Shown: positions 8,580-16,870, counted from the first letter of the stretch. The stretch: 32,678 nt of DNA from an uncultured Nitrospira sp. (GCA_902500705.1 CABVRR010000020.1:13633-46310); one strand, 5' to 3'. Made by a program: numbers and translations. Notes: generated from the sequence alone by a model not told the origin.

Positions 8580-9958
8580 ACGGCCTCCTGCAGCTTACGT
8601 GATAATCTGACCTCGTTGGACAAAGTGGGTAGCAGCATGACCAGTCCGGCGCACAGCCAAAACGGCTCCATGATGCGGATGATGATGAATGTATTGGCCC
8701 CAATCCCATGCGCGAGCATGGCGACGAGACCTAAAAGAAACCCGTGAGCCAACCCTTTGGCGAAGGGATCGGTTTGAGACAGAAACGATTCACGGGCACA
8801 GCGCCAAAGACGGTAAATAATGATCCCAAACGTGACTAATCCAGCGAGACCGGTCTCGCCGAGTATTTTCACGTATTGCGCATCAGCCCATGCATAGCCG
8901 GTAATTCCTCGCCCAAGAATAGGGTCATGGACCCAATCCTTGAGGACATAGGCCCATGATTTCAGACGCTCCGTAGTCGAGAGATCCAGTCCCACGTTGC
9001 CGACTTTGATTTCTCCACCGTATTGACGGCCAAAGAATGTTTCATTGACGCGCTGTTTTACATTTGCAGGCGCCAGCAACGGAACTAATGCTACGACGAC
9101 AAGCAGCAGTGTCAGCACCCGAGGCCGTCTCCACTGGGTCAATCCCACCGTCATCAGCAGGACAATGCCGGCCAAGTATGAAGAACGCGATAAGGTGGCC
9201 ATCAACGCCAACACGGAAAAACCACCGAGCACCAACAAGGCGATCCGTATCGGAACAAACTGGATGTGCAACAGAAGCCCGGTGATGATGGCCATGAGGA
9301 AGACCAAGTACCCACCCAAAGTGTTGGGCTCTCCGATTTCACCTTCGAATGGAGCGGAGGCGCGCTGGCCGCTCGGTATTTGAGAGATCGCATACAAGCT
9401 GACGATCAGACCGACGCTCAACAGCGCCATCACAAGCCCGACCACTTGTTGTTGGGATCGCACATGGTTGACGACCATGAAGTACACGAAAAAATATTCG
9501 AAGTACTTCAGCACGAAGAAAAACCCGGTCATCGGTCTGACATGTCCGTTGAGAACACCCACTAGCGTTGAGATCACACAGATCACCATGTACGCAGCGA
9601 TCGGCCGATTCAGCGGTGTCTCACGAAATAGCGCCAGTTCTCGATACACGATGTTCTTGACCAACCAACTGGCTCCGATGATGACCAACAGAATGTCGTC
9701 CATCCGAAACGACAACTCTCGCCCGCCGACGCCTCGCCCTTCGATCTGTCCGATCGCAACCTCGGGAGACAGCAGCATGGAAGCGATCAGGAGGTAGAGC
9801 GCGGCTGATACGGACGTGAACGCCGTCAGAACGATCAGAAACCCCACGACCACTTGCATGCCCACCATGGGCGTCGTGAGCGTGAGACCCAATGCAATGG
9901 CGGCGGCTAGTACGGCGACGACCAGAGTATCATGGGGACTGATGACCGCTTGTTGCAT
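8576..9958 (-). CDS. O-antigen ligase / Wzy-like polymerase family membrane protein
   Basis: This 460-residue polytopic protein has about a dozen hydrophobic segments. Near residues 330-380 is a periplasmic loop and following helix with HDPILGRGITGYAWADAQYV and ETGLAGLVTFGIIIYRLW. That is the pattern of the Wzy_C (O-antigen ligase/polymerase) family, in which this loop carries the conserved glycines and a Y-x-L/I-E-x-G-x-x-G motif. Next to Wzx, Wzc and Wza homologues, polymerisation of repeat units at the periplasmic face is the likely role. A ligase role is possible because the families cannot be separated by sequence alone. The ATG is 23 bases after the Wzc stop, and a small hairpin covers its ribosome binding site. 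Confidence 0.85.
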   Translation of the reverse strand: MQQAVISPHDTLVVAVLAAAIALGLTLTTPMVGMQVVVGFLIVLTAFTSVSAALYLLIASMLLSPEVAIGQIEGRGVGGRELSFRMDDILLVIIGASWLVKNIVYRELALFRETPLNRPIAAYMVICVISTLVGVLNGHVRPMTGFFFVLKYFEYFFVYFMVVNHVRSQQQVVGLVMALLSVGLIVSLYAISQIPSGQRASAPFEGEIGEPNTLGGYLVFLMAIITGLLLHIQFVPIRIALLVLGGFSVLALMATLSRSSYLAGIVLLMTVGLTQWRRPRVLTLLLVVVALVPLLAPANVKQRVNETFFGRQYGGEIKVGNVGLDLSTTERLKSWAYVLKDWVHDPILGRGITGYAWADAQYVKILGETGLAGLVTFGIIIYRLWRCARESFLSQTDPFAKGLAHGFLLGLVAMLAHGIGANTFIIIRIMEPFWLCAGLVMLLPTLSNEVRLSRKLQEAV

Positions 9959-9962
9959 GACA

Positions 9963-9976
9963 CGGAGGCTCCTCCG
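9963..9976 (-). promoter_or_regulatory. Small hairpin over the ribosome binding site of the Wzy-like gene
   Basis: On the minus strand the sequence CGGAG-GAGC-CTCCG can fold into a 5-bp stem with a 4-base loop. It contains the only good Shine-Dalgarno sequence (GGAGGAG) before the ATG at 9958. If it forms, it would lower polymerase translation relative to the kinase upstream. The stem is short, so the effect is speculative. Confidence 0.3.
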
Positions 9977-9981
9977 ACCGG

Positions 9982-12120
9982 TTACCGGTACTCGTACCGA
10001 TACAATCCGTACTCCGGCGTCACTTCCGATTTCACGTTGGTCAGGACCACGCCCAGCACATTCGCCTGCGCATGATCGAGCAGGAACTTGGCTCGCTTGA
10101 GCGCGTTGCGCCCGATTCGACCGACCTGGTAGACCAGGATGGTCCCATCGACACGCGAGCTAAAGGCCACGGCATCGGTGACCGGCAGGATAGGCGGCGT
10201 ATCGATCAGGACCATGTCGTATTCTTCCTGCATTTCCGCCGTCAGCATTTTAATTTTATTGATGTTCAAGAACTCGTTGGGATTGCCGGATTCCGACCCG
10301 CTGGTCAAGACATGAAGGTTGTCCAATCCGGGAGTATTCATGACACGATCGACACCGACGGTCCCGAGCATAAGATCCGTGGCTGAGCGGACATACGATC
10401 GCCATGACGTGACGCCCAGCAATGCATCGACCAATCCCGGCTCACGACTCAACCCCAATCGTTGATGCACGATCGGCTTGCGCAGGTCAGCGTCTACCAA
10501 CAACACTTTCATACCCTCTTGAGCCATGGTGATTGCCAGGTTGATGACGCAGGTGCTCTTACCCTCACCCAATGCGGCACTGGTGAAAATGATGGTCTTG
10601 ACTTTACGATCCATGCTGGCAAACTGAATGTTCGTTCGAAGCGAGCGAAGGCTCTCGGACAACACGGACTTCGGATCCAGGAGACAGACCAATTTTGATA
10701 AATTATCCGCCACGGATGGCGGCGTCTCTTGGGGAAGAGTCTCTCGCGCCATATCCTGAAGCACCTTCGGATCGAACTGAGGAATGATCCCCAAAACCGG
10801 CACTTTGAGGAACTCTTCGACACCTTCGATCGTTCCGATAGACGTATCAAACGATTCTCGACCGAACGCGAGCACCACGCCGAGAAAGCATCCCATGAGC
10901 GATCCGACCATCAGATTCAACGTGAGATTCGACGCATTGATGGGCTTCAACGGCGTCATCGCCGGAGCAATGATCATCACTTCCTCAATCCGCTCTGCTC
11001 CTTTGATCAAAAGTTCCTGATGCTTGGCTTTTAAGGTCGCAAGGAGATCAGTGTTCACCTTGACCTCGCGCTCCAGCCGACTCATGTGAATGGCGGCACG
11101 CGGGTATCCGAGATAGCGCTGTCGATAGTGATTCCGCTGTTCTTGGAGTGCGGCCTCACGATCAATCAGGGTCGCGACCTTTGATCTGAGTTCTTGAACC
11201 ATTTCGGATTTGACATTGTCGACTTTCTTTTGTTGTTCAGTGACCTGTGGGTGGTCTTTCGTGTAATTGATGAGCAACGTATCCCGCTCCTGAATCAGAT
11301 CCAGCAGCCGCTGATTCAGAATCGTGAGGAGCGCATTGTGCTCCTCCGTAAAAATTCGTCCGGTCTGGTTGCCGATGACGGCATCCGATCGTTTCAAGAC
11401 ATCGATTTGCCGCTCGCCTTCAGTCCGCTTTCGCAACATGTCGTTGTACTGTTCTTCCAGCTTTGTGAACGCGTCTAGCGCTGCTCTGGCTTCATCCGAC
11501 AGAAAGACTTGACCTTCCTTTTCCTTGAATGCCCGCAGTCCCTCTTCTGAGTCGTTGAGGCGCTTTTCCAAATTTTGCAGCTGCTCTTCCACGAACCGTC
11601 GGGATTCAGTGACGAGTCGATTGCGCGCGGCGATATTTTCCACTCGATAGGCTGCCGCCGTGAAATTCGCCATCTGCTCCGCCTGCTCCGGCTGATCGGC
11701 CGTGGCGGAGATGCGGATGATATTGGTATCCCCCTCGCGCTGGGCCGTAATTTCTTGGCCAAGATTGTAGACAACGTTCAAATAGGCAGCGGAATGCTTT
11801 TCTTCTTCAGGTGTTTGACGAGCGACTCGTCCGAGATCCATCGCCACTCGTTCCATGACCGAAAAGCTCCGGACAAACTCGATCTGCGTGCCGAGATCGT
11901 TCACGTTCGAATAGGAGAGAGATTCCAAGAGTTGTTGGGCCACCGTCGTATTGCGCTCAAATTTCACTCTTGCGGAGGCTTCGTATAGGGGGCTCGGTTT
12001 CAGCAACTCTGAAAAAAGGAATGTGAACAGGACCACCATGAGCGTAGAGAGCAGGATCAGATATCTGCGTTTCTTGAGGATCAACCAGTAATCGATGACG
12101 TTAAGTTCATATTGTGCCAT
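9982..12120 (-). CDS. Polysaccharide co-polymerase with tyrosine autokinase domain (Wzc/BY-kinase)
   Basis: This 712-residue fusion of a Wzz chain-length domain and a BY-kinase resembles Wzc. The Wzz domain begins with YELNVIDYWLILKKRRYLILL; the first membrane helix is about 19-38 and a long coiled-coil periplasmic part spans about 165-380. The proline-rich motif TPLKPINAS precedes the second helix (about 400-420). The cytoplasmic kinase has the RSLRTNIQF lead-in (492-500), Walker A SAALGEGKST (514-523), Walker A' LVDADLRKP (541-549) and Walker B MVLIDTPP (636-643). The tail YGLYRYEYR carries four tyrosines in nine residues, which should be the autophosphorylation cluster; it is shorter than in E. 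coli Wzc. It regulates polymer length and links polymerisation to the Wza-like exporter encoded just upstream. Confidence 0.93.
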   Translation of the reverse strand: MAQYELNVIDYWLILKKRRYLILLSTLMVVLFTFLFSELLKPSPLYEASARVKFERNTTVAQQLLESLSYSNVNDLGTQIEFVRSFSVMERVAMDLGRVARQTPEEEKHSAAYLNVVYNLGQEITAQREGDTNIIRISATADQPEQAEQMANFTAAAYRVENIAARNRLVTESRRFVEEQLQNLEKRLNDSEEGLRAFKEKEGQVFLSDEARAALDAFTKLEEQYNDMLRKRTEGERQIDVLKRSDAVIGNQTGRIFTEEHNALLTILNQRLLDLIQERDTLLINYTKDHPQVTEQQKKVDNVKSEMVQELRSKVATLIDREAALQEQRNHYRQRYLGYPRAAIHMSRLEREVKVNTDLLATLKAKHQELLIKGAERIEEVMIIAPAMTPLKPINASNLTLNLMVGSLMGCFLGVVLAFGRESFDTSIGTIEGVEEFLKVPVLGIIPQFDPKVLQDMARETLPQETPPSVADNLSKLVCLLDPKSVLSESLRSLRTNIQFASMDRKVKTIIFTSAALGEGKSTCVINLAITMAQEGMKVLLVDADLRKPIVHQRLGLSREPGLVDALLGVTSWRSYVRSATDLMLGTVGVDRVMNTPGLDNLHVLTSGSESGNPNEFLNINKIKMLTAEMQEEYDMVLIDTPPILPVTDAVAFSSRVDGTILVYQVGRIGRNALKRAKFLLDHAQANVLGVVLTNVKSEVTPEYGLYRYEYR

Positions 12121-12147
12121 TCGTCACGCTCGTCTCCGACCATTGAT

Positions 12148-12942
12148 CTATGGCTTAAACGTCGTCAGTGCCGGGATCAGGTACGCCGGGTAAATAGGCA
12201 TGATGGCGACCTGAAGAATAGGCATGATCTTCAACGCCGCCTCCCTCGCATCGCCTAACTGTTCGCGCGGGACAAAAATGACATCATTTTCCTCAAGCGG
12301 AAGGTTTCGAGACAAATCTCCATAGGTGAACACGCGTGCCAGATCCGCCGTCAGAATATGCGGTTTAGCGAAATCTCCTCCGCGCACCACTCGAATTTCT
12401 TCCAACAGCGCAGTCTCTTGAAAATTATCTGCAGCCGCCAGTGCCTGGAGCACCGTCATGTCCCTAGCCATGGGGACCATTCCCGGTTTTTTGACGTCCC
12501 CAAATACAAAGACCCGCTTGACTTTGAGTAGTTTTTTCTTCAAGGCGATCTGGGCGCGAGGCTCTCGCATGAATGGTCGAGCCGCCTCTTGCACACGCCG
12601 TTCTGCTTCTGCGACCGTGATACCTCCGACAGCAACTTCCATGAATCCGACGGAAACGGATCCGTTCTCACGCACCAAACTGCTGTACTTTTCTTCTCCC
12701 GCACCTCTCCGAATGACGACTTCCAGCGTGTCTCCTGTTTCGATCGGCGTTTCTGCAGTCGGAACGGTCTCATCCGCATAGACGTCGCCTTTCGGCAAAG
12801 GCGGGAAGGCATGCAGAGCAGTACTTACCGCCGAAGGAGGCAAAGTCGATTGCCCAGGGTTTCGACATCCGGCTAGAAATACCAAACCTATTTCGGCCAT
12901 CAGGACACCCACCACCACTGATCCTGTTTGCAATTTCTTCAT
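12148..12942 (-). CDS. Wza-like polysaccharide export lipoprotein (Poly_export + SLBB)
   Basis: This 264-residue protein has a lipoprotein signal peptide ending in the lipobox LAGC (Cys26). The Poly_export domain follows (ETGDTLEVVIRRGAGE ... VRENGSVSVGFMEVAVGGIT). An SLBB-type repeat starts at RVFVFGDVKKPGMVPMARDM and ends with LPLEENDVIFVPRE, a signature of outer-membrane export proteins. The protein is shorter than E. coli Wza and has only one clear SLBB unit, as is common in this family. It should form or gate the outer-membrane exit for the polymer together with the Wzc-like kinase. The ATG has AGGAGA eight bases upstream, and that site begins at the stop codon of the HD-GYP gene, so the two are in one transcript. 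Confidence 0.92.
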   Translation of the reverse strand: MKKLQTGSVVVGVLMAEIGLVFLAGCRNPGQSTLPPSAVSTALHAFPPLPKGDVYADETVPTAETPIETGDTLEVVIRRGAGEEKYSSLVRENGSVSVGFMEVAVGGITVAEAERRVQEAARPFMREPRAQIALKKKLLKVKRVFVFGDVKKPGMVPMARDMTVLQALAAADNFQETALLEEIRVVRGGDFAKPHILTADLARVFTYGDLSRNLPLEENDVIFVPREQLGDAREAALKIMPILQVAIMPIYPAYLIPALTTFKP

Positions 12943-12957
12943 ACGCAGGCTCTCCTC

Positions 12958-13914
12958 TTACGAGATGCTCCTGGTTGGTAGGACCTCTACAATGTGCGTT
13001 GATGGGATATTTGACAAATCTACATTTTGCGCTTCACCGAATTTCAAGAACGTCACTATCGGTCTGAGCGGATAGCGACTATTGACCTTCGTCACCGTTC
13101 CAGTCTCTCCGGTATTGAGACGCAACTCGGTTCCGACCGGATACAACGTGATCTGATCTCCCAACCCTTTCAATACGCGTAATGAAAATGTCGTCTTGGC
13201 ATGAAGGAGCAGTTCACGGACTCCCTGGTGAGGGGTGAGCCGTTTGCGATAGGGTCTCGTCGTGACCATCGCATCCAGGGTATCGACGATTCCGATGATC
13301 TGTGCCGGTTCGGCGATCTGTTTTTCTCTGAGGCGACAAGGATATCCGCTGCCATCCCACCGTTCATGTTCCTGTGCGCTGATCGTCGAGACCCATTCAA
13401 ACACACCACCTTGATCGACGAGAATTCGACGGCCTCGTTCAGGATGGGTTCGAAGAATATCGCGCTCCTCCTCGGATAACGTGTCCTTCTTTTGGACGAG
13501 CGATTCTGGAAGGATCCACATACCGATGTCGTGCAACAGAGCTGCCAACGCCAACCGCTCCAAATCCTGCTGTACGTACTGCAATCCCATCCCGACTTTC
13601 GCTCCTAACACAGCGACATGGAGAGCATTGTCTAAGACATAGTCCTCAGTTTGACCATCCAAGGCCCATCTGACGAGTTCGTCGCCGTGATTAAGAAGCT
13701 GCACCAACTGTCCGGCAAGCTCAGTACATCCGGTGAGCTGCGGGCTTCGACGTGAACGAAGTGTCTCTCTGATTTTCGATAACTCCTGTCTTGCCGAAAC
13801 ACACCACGATCGATCAGTGTGCAGAGACGGAGATCCCATCTTCGAGGGCAACGCCTCTCCCCCCTTCTGCCAATCGGGTGTCCGCTCCCGGATCAAGTCA
13901 GACAGTCGTGCCAC
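12958..13914 (-). CDS. HD-GYP domain protein, putative cyclic-di-GMP phosphodiesterase with altered residues
   Basis: This protein of up to 318 residues has a central HD-GYP domain (about 90-245). Seen are LHVAVLGAKVG, LLHDIGMWILP (127-137; His128-Asp129), HPERGRRIL (157-165), EHERWDGSGYP (182-192) and VDTLDAMVTTRPYRKR (210-225). HD-GYP enzymes hydrolyse cyclic-di-GMP. Two usual active-site residues differ: the Lys of HDxGK is Met132 and the first His of HHExxDGxGYP is Glu182, so it may be a weak enzyme or a sensor. No receiver or membrane segment is visible. The C-terminal 60 residues (YPVGTELRLNTGETGTVTKV) form a small beta-rich extension often found after HD-GYP domains. The GTG start at 13914 is uncertain; a TTG at codon 22 also follows a GGAG. 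The gene is co-transcribed with the export genes. Confidence 0.85.
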   Translation of the reverse strand: MARLSDLIRERTPDWQKGGEALPSKMGSPSLHTDRSWCVSARQELSKIRETLRSRRSPQLTGCTELAGQLVQLLNHGDELVRWALDGQTEDYVLDNALHVAVLGAKVGMGLQYVQQDLERLALAALLHDIGMWILPESLVQKKDTLSEEERDILRTHPERGRRILVDQGGVFEWVSTISAQEHERWDGSGYPCRLREKQIAEPAQIIGIVDTLDAMVTTRPYRKRLTPHQGVRELLLHAKTTFSLRVLKGLGDQITLYPVGTELRLNTGETGTVTKVNSRYPLRPIVTFLKFGEAQNVDLSNIPSTHIVEVLPTRSIS

Positions 13915-13936
13915 TCCTGTGTCTACTCCTGTGTCT
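13913..13936 (-). repeat. 12-base perfect tandem duplication over the HD-GYP translation start
   Basis: Two head-to-tail copies of a 12-base unit (minus strand AGACACAGGAGT) lie at 13925-13936 and 13913-13924. Each copy contains an AGGAG ribosome binding site, and the second runs into the GTG start codon. Only the distal copy has suitable spacing (about 11 bases) for that GTG. Confidence 0.8.
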
Positions 13937-13953
13937 CGTGATAGATCATGTGC

Positions 13954-14130
13954 CTATTTATTCATCACCTTTCTGACGACGGGATCCGGTCTTGGGTTGA
14001 GCTTGTTCAGCTCCCGCTCCAAGGTGGCTCGGATGAAACCACTTGTCGTGTATCCCTGTTGCTTAAGAGCATCGAGCTGTTCCTTCAACTCGACTGGCAG
14101 CTGGACAACAATGCGGACAAGCTTTGACAT
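13954..14130 (-). CDS. Small ribbon-helix-helix DNA-binding protein
   Basis: This 58-residue protein starts MSKLVRIVVQLPVELKEQLD. The ATG at 14130 has GGGAG eight bases upstream; a GTG two codons earlier is less well placed. The N-terminal strand VRIVVQLP, followed by helices VELKEQLDALKQQG and TTSGFIRATLERELNKL, is the CopG/Arc/MetJ ribbon-helix-helix pattern. In this fold a dimer inserts a two-stranded sheet into the major groove. It is the first gene of the polysaccharide operon, 39 bases before the HD-GYP gene. An autoregulatory or operon repressor role is therefore likely, but that is inference. There is no adjacent toxin gene, so an antitoxin role is less likely. Confidence 0.8.
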   Translation of the reverse strand: MSKLVRIVVQLPVELKEQLDALKQQGYTTSGFIRATLERELNKLNPRPDPVVRKVMNK

Positions 14131-14176
14131 AATCACAACTCCCTATGGACAGAGCACTAGCTTGGCATGGATCTTT

Positions 14177-14202
14177 TGCACATGCTGTGCCTCGCTAGCA
14201 CA
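14177..14202 (-). promoter_or_regulatory. Alternating GCACA/TGTGC half-site array, possible operator or sigma-54-like promoter
   Basis: Three 5-base half-sites lie at 14178-14182 (GCACA), 14186-14190 (TGTGC) and 14198-14202 (GCACA) on the plus strand, in alternating orientation. They are about 50-70 bases upstream of the ribbon-helix-helix gene. Such short inverted sites fit operators of that protein family. The same stretch read on the minus strand, GGCAC-N5-GTGC, keeps the GG-N10-GC spacing of sigma-54 promoters (consensus TGGCAC-N5-TTGC) with mismatches. I cannot decide between the two readings. No clear sigma-70 promoter is visible in the 14131-14346 gap. Confidence 0.35.
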
Positions 14203-14346
14203 TCATTAACAGTGTGAAAATACTGACACTTCTGCTGTACTCTCTCCGCATTTCTGCCGAAAAGAGCCAAAAACTGTCATCCATTACCGGTCTTGTACGG
14301 AAGGGAACAGAGTCTTACCGAAACCAACGAGGAAGGACGCTTGTCA

Positions 14347-16866
14347 TTATGCCAATTGTAGGAAGAGCCGGCGCCAATTCTGAAACTCACACTGCCACAG
14401 ACAATGCGGAAAATGAACCGGCTGGAGAAGATAATCGCTCATGCGGCTCACGGTCAGCTCGGATGTCGAAAGCCGTCCTGTCACCCAAACCGCTCCGTCA
14501 CGGTCCGTACGAAAGACGGTCGCATCTTGATCGCTGTACGCTTTCAGGACCGCCTCAACCGGATGCCCGTACGGATTCGCCGTACCAACTGAGATGACGG
14601 CATACTGAGGGCGAATGCGCCGAATCCAATCAGGATCCAGCGAGCTGAGCGCTCCGTGATGAGGCACTTTCAGGACCGTCACCGACTGATATCCTTCTTC
14701 ATACAACCGTCTCAATCCGGCCGTTTCGATATCCGCGGCGAAGAGAATAGAATGAACGCCACACTCCAGTCGCGAAACGATGGAGTGATTATTAAGCATG
14801 GTCCCGGTATAGGACGGCATAGACTCACGAGTGACCTGTGTTTCTGGTGGATTGAGAATATGGAGTCGACAAGGGCCTGACGAAAACAAGTCCTGGCCAC
14901 GCACCGCAATGGAGTGCTCGATCTGCCGATCACGAAGCGCTGCGTGAAGATCTTTCACAAACGGCTCAGACCGTTCAAGCCCCTCGCTCCAATAATGCCC
15001 GATCGACAGATGCCGGAGGATCCAGATTAACCCGCCGACATGATCCAGCTGTTGATGCGTCCCGATGACGTGAGTAACATGGTGAATGCCTCGGCTCCAT
15101 AAAAACGGCGCGACTACATTCTTTCCCATATCGAATCGTTCGTAGCGACCTCCTCCGTCGATCAGAACGGTCTGACCATCCGGCAACTCGACCACAGCGC
15201 TATCTCCTTGTCCGACATCCAGGAATGTGACACGCCAACGATCGCCGTCCGCCTGCGAGACAGGCGCACTGAACCACCATCCCATCAACAGGATCGTTAG
15301 TCCGGCACCTGCAACTCGGATGCGCCACGGTATCATCTGGAGGCTTATGACAAGCAACCCGACATAAAACAAGACCACCACCGGTACGGATGGCGCAGCC
15401 ACATGCCACTCCCCTCCCGGGATTTGAGCACACCATTGCAACCCAAAGACCATCACCTCAAACAGATGCTCCAATGTCGGACCAAGGATCAACGACTCAG
15501 TCCCCGTGACAATCGTCCACAAGGCGGCAAAGAGTCCTATAGGCACTAAGACAATACCGGTAAACGGAACGGCAATGAGATTGGTGATGAGACCCATCCA
15601 TGGAATCTGATTGAAATAGAACGCGACCAAGGGCAGAGTCGCCACGGTCACCGCCCCGCTCATCAACAGCGCGTTGAACGCAGAGCCCATCAGACGATCT
15701 TTTAATCGGCCGTCGCTCCCTCCTAAATCAGGACTCGACGCTGGCGTGCTGCTGAGTATTCTGACCATCGCAAGCACGGACAAAAAAGAAAGCTGGAAGG
15801 AAATGTCGAAGATGGCACGAGGATCATGCAAGACAATCACCAGGAGAGCTACAGCCATGGCATGTCCCAGATGGCGTTCATACCCAAGCCACATCGCGGT
15901 CATCCCCAGAGTGATCATCACAAGCGAGCGCATGGTTGCTAACTCGGCCCCTGCAAGCAATGCGTACAGTGCAACAGCAGGCCAGGCGAACAAGATTGCG
16001 ATCTTCGAGGGCGTGATGGTCCGTGACAGGGTCAACAGAACCATGGGGGGAAGCCCAAGAACGAGCTTTTTCACCAGCCATAATGCCACGATGGCTACGA
16101 GTCCGAGATGTGAACCTGAGATCGAGAGCAGATGAATGGTTCCGGTCACCATGAACCAGTCTTGGAGCTTTTGTTCAAGGAATCCTCGCTCGCCAATGAT
16201 CATGCCGAGGAATAGTCCCCGCGCAGGTTGGTTCAACGTGTTGACGGCTGCGGCGCGTATCATGTCTCTCCAATGATCGATCCGATTCCATAATCGCCTC
16301 AACCCCATCGGAGTCTCTGCATCCATCAGTGTCACGGCTTGAGCGCCGGTGACGCTGGTCATCAGGTCGATGCCCTTTCGTTCCATATAGGCGGCATAAT
16401 CAAATCCGCCTGGGTTCAACGATCCTCGTGGGCGATGCAGTTTTCCGCGAAACGAAATCCGGTCACCGTGATGAAGCAAGATACCTGGGTCACGCCACAC
16501 CAGACGTATACGTCTCAGGTCAGCGTTCATCTCGTCAGTTTGAATCAAGATCGTCTGGCGCCCCACACTGTGCTGAACAGGAGCGATAATGCGGCCACGG
16601 ATTGAGGTTTGAGCCCTCTCATAAAGAGGCAACGACGTCTGAGAAGACTCCGGGGTCGGCGTGATCAGACTCCAGTACATGACTCCGGAGAGAAGGCAAG
16701 AATACAAAAGCAGTGCGGAAGATGAGTCGACGGAACCGGCTCGCTCGAGTATACCGAACCCAACGGCGATGCTGACCAACAGAACAATGATGGAGAGTGG
16801 AAAGAAAGAGATCTGCGCCCCACACAGGAGACCGAGAGAAAATGCTGCGGCAAGGGACGGAAGCAT
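14347..16866 (-). CDS. comEC: ComEC/Rec2-family DNA uptake channel with metallo-beta-lactamase-like domain
   Basis: This 839-residue protein has the full three-part ComEC layout. N-terminal membrane helices and a DUF4131/OB-like domain (about 1-190) include GSLNPGGFDYAAYMERKGI. The Competence membrane domain (about 215-530) includes GMIIGERGFL, LLSISGSHLGLVA and GAELATMRSLVMI. The C-terminal beta-lactamase-like domain (about 545-800) includes VTFLDVGQGDSAVVEL, LIDGGGRY, THQQLDHVGG (603-612) and VLKVPHHGALSS (731-742). ComEC carries single-stranded DNA across the inner membrane during natural transformation. The histidine motif is H-Q-Q-L-D-H rather than H-x-D/H-x-D-H, with Gln606 at a usual metal ligand. 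The ATG has AGGAGGG six bases upstream, inside a hairpin. It lies 35 bases after glmM. Confidence 0.93.
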   Translation of the reverse strand: MLPSLAAAFSLGLLCGAQISFFPLSIIVLLVSIAVGFGILERAGSVDSSSALLLYSCLLSGVMYWSLITPTPESSQTSLPLYERAQTSIRGRIIAPVQHSVGRQTILIQTDEMNADLRRIRLVWRDPGILLHHGDRISFRGKLHRPRGSLNPGGFDYAAYMERKGIDLMTSVTGAQAVTLMDAETPMGLRRLWNRIDHWRDMIRAAAVNTLNQPARGLFLGMIIGERGFLEQKLQDWFMVTGTIHLLSISGSHLGLVAIVALWLVKKLVLGLPPMVLLTLSRTITPSKIAILFAWPAVALYALLAGAELATMRSLVMITLGMTAMWLGYERHLGHAMAVALLVIVLHDPRAIFDISFQLSFLSVLAMVRILSSTPASSPDLGGSDGRLKDRLMGSAFNALLMSGAVTVATLPLVAFYFNQIPWMGLITNLIAVPFTGIVLVPIGLFAALWTIVTGTESLILGPTLEHLFEVMVFGLQWCAQIPGGEWHVAAPSVPVVVLFYVGLLVISLQMIPWRIRVAGAGLTILLMGWWFSAPVSQADGDRWRVTFLDVGQGDSAVVELPDGQTVLIDGGGRYERFDMGKNVVAPFLWSRGIHHVTHVIGTHQQLDHVGGLIWILRHLSIGHYWSEGLERSEPFVKDLHAALRDRQIEHSIAVRGQDLFSSGPCRLHILNPPETQVTRESMPSYTGTMLNNHSIVSRLECGVHSILFAADIETAGLRRLYEEGYQSVTVLKVPHHGALSSLDPDWIRRIRPQYAVISVGTANPYGHPVEAVLKAYSDQDATVFRTDRDGAVWVTGRLSTSELTVSRMSDYLLQPVHFPHCLWQCEFQNWRRLFLQLA

Positions 16867-16870
16867 GAGC

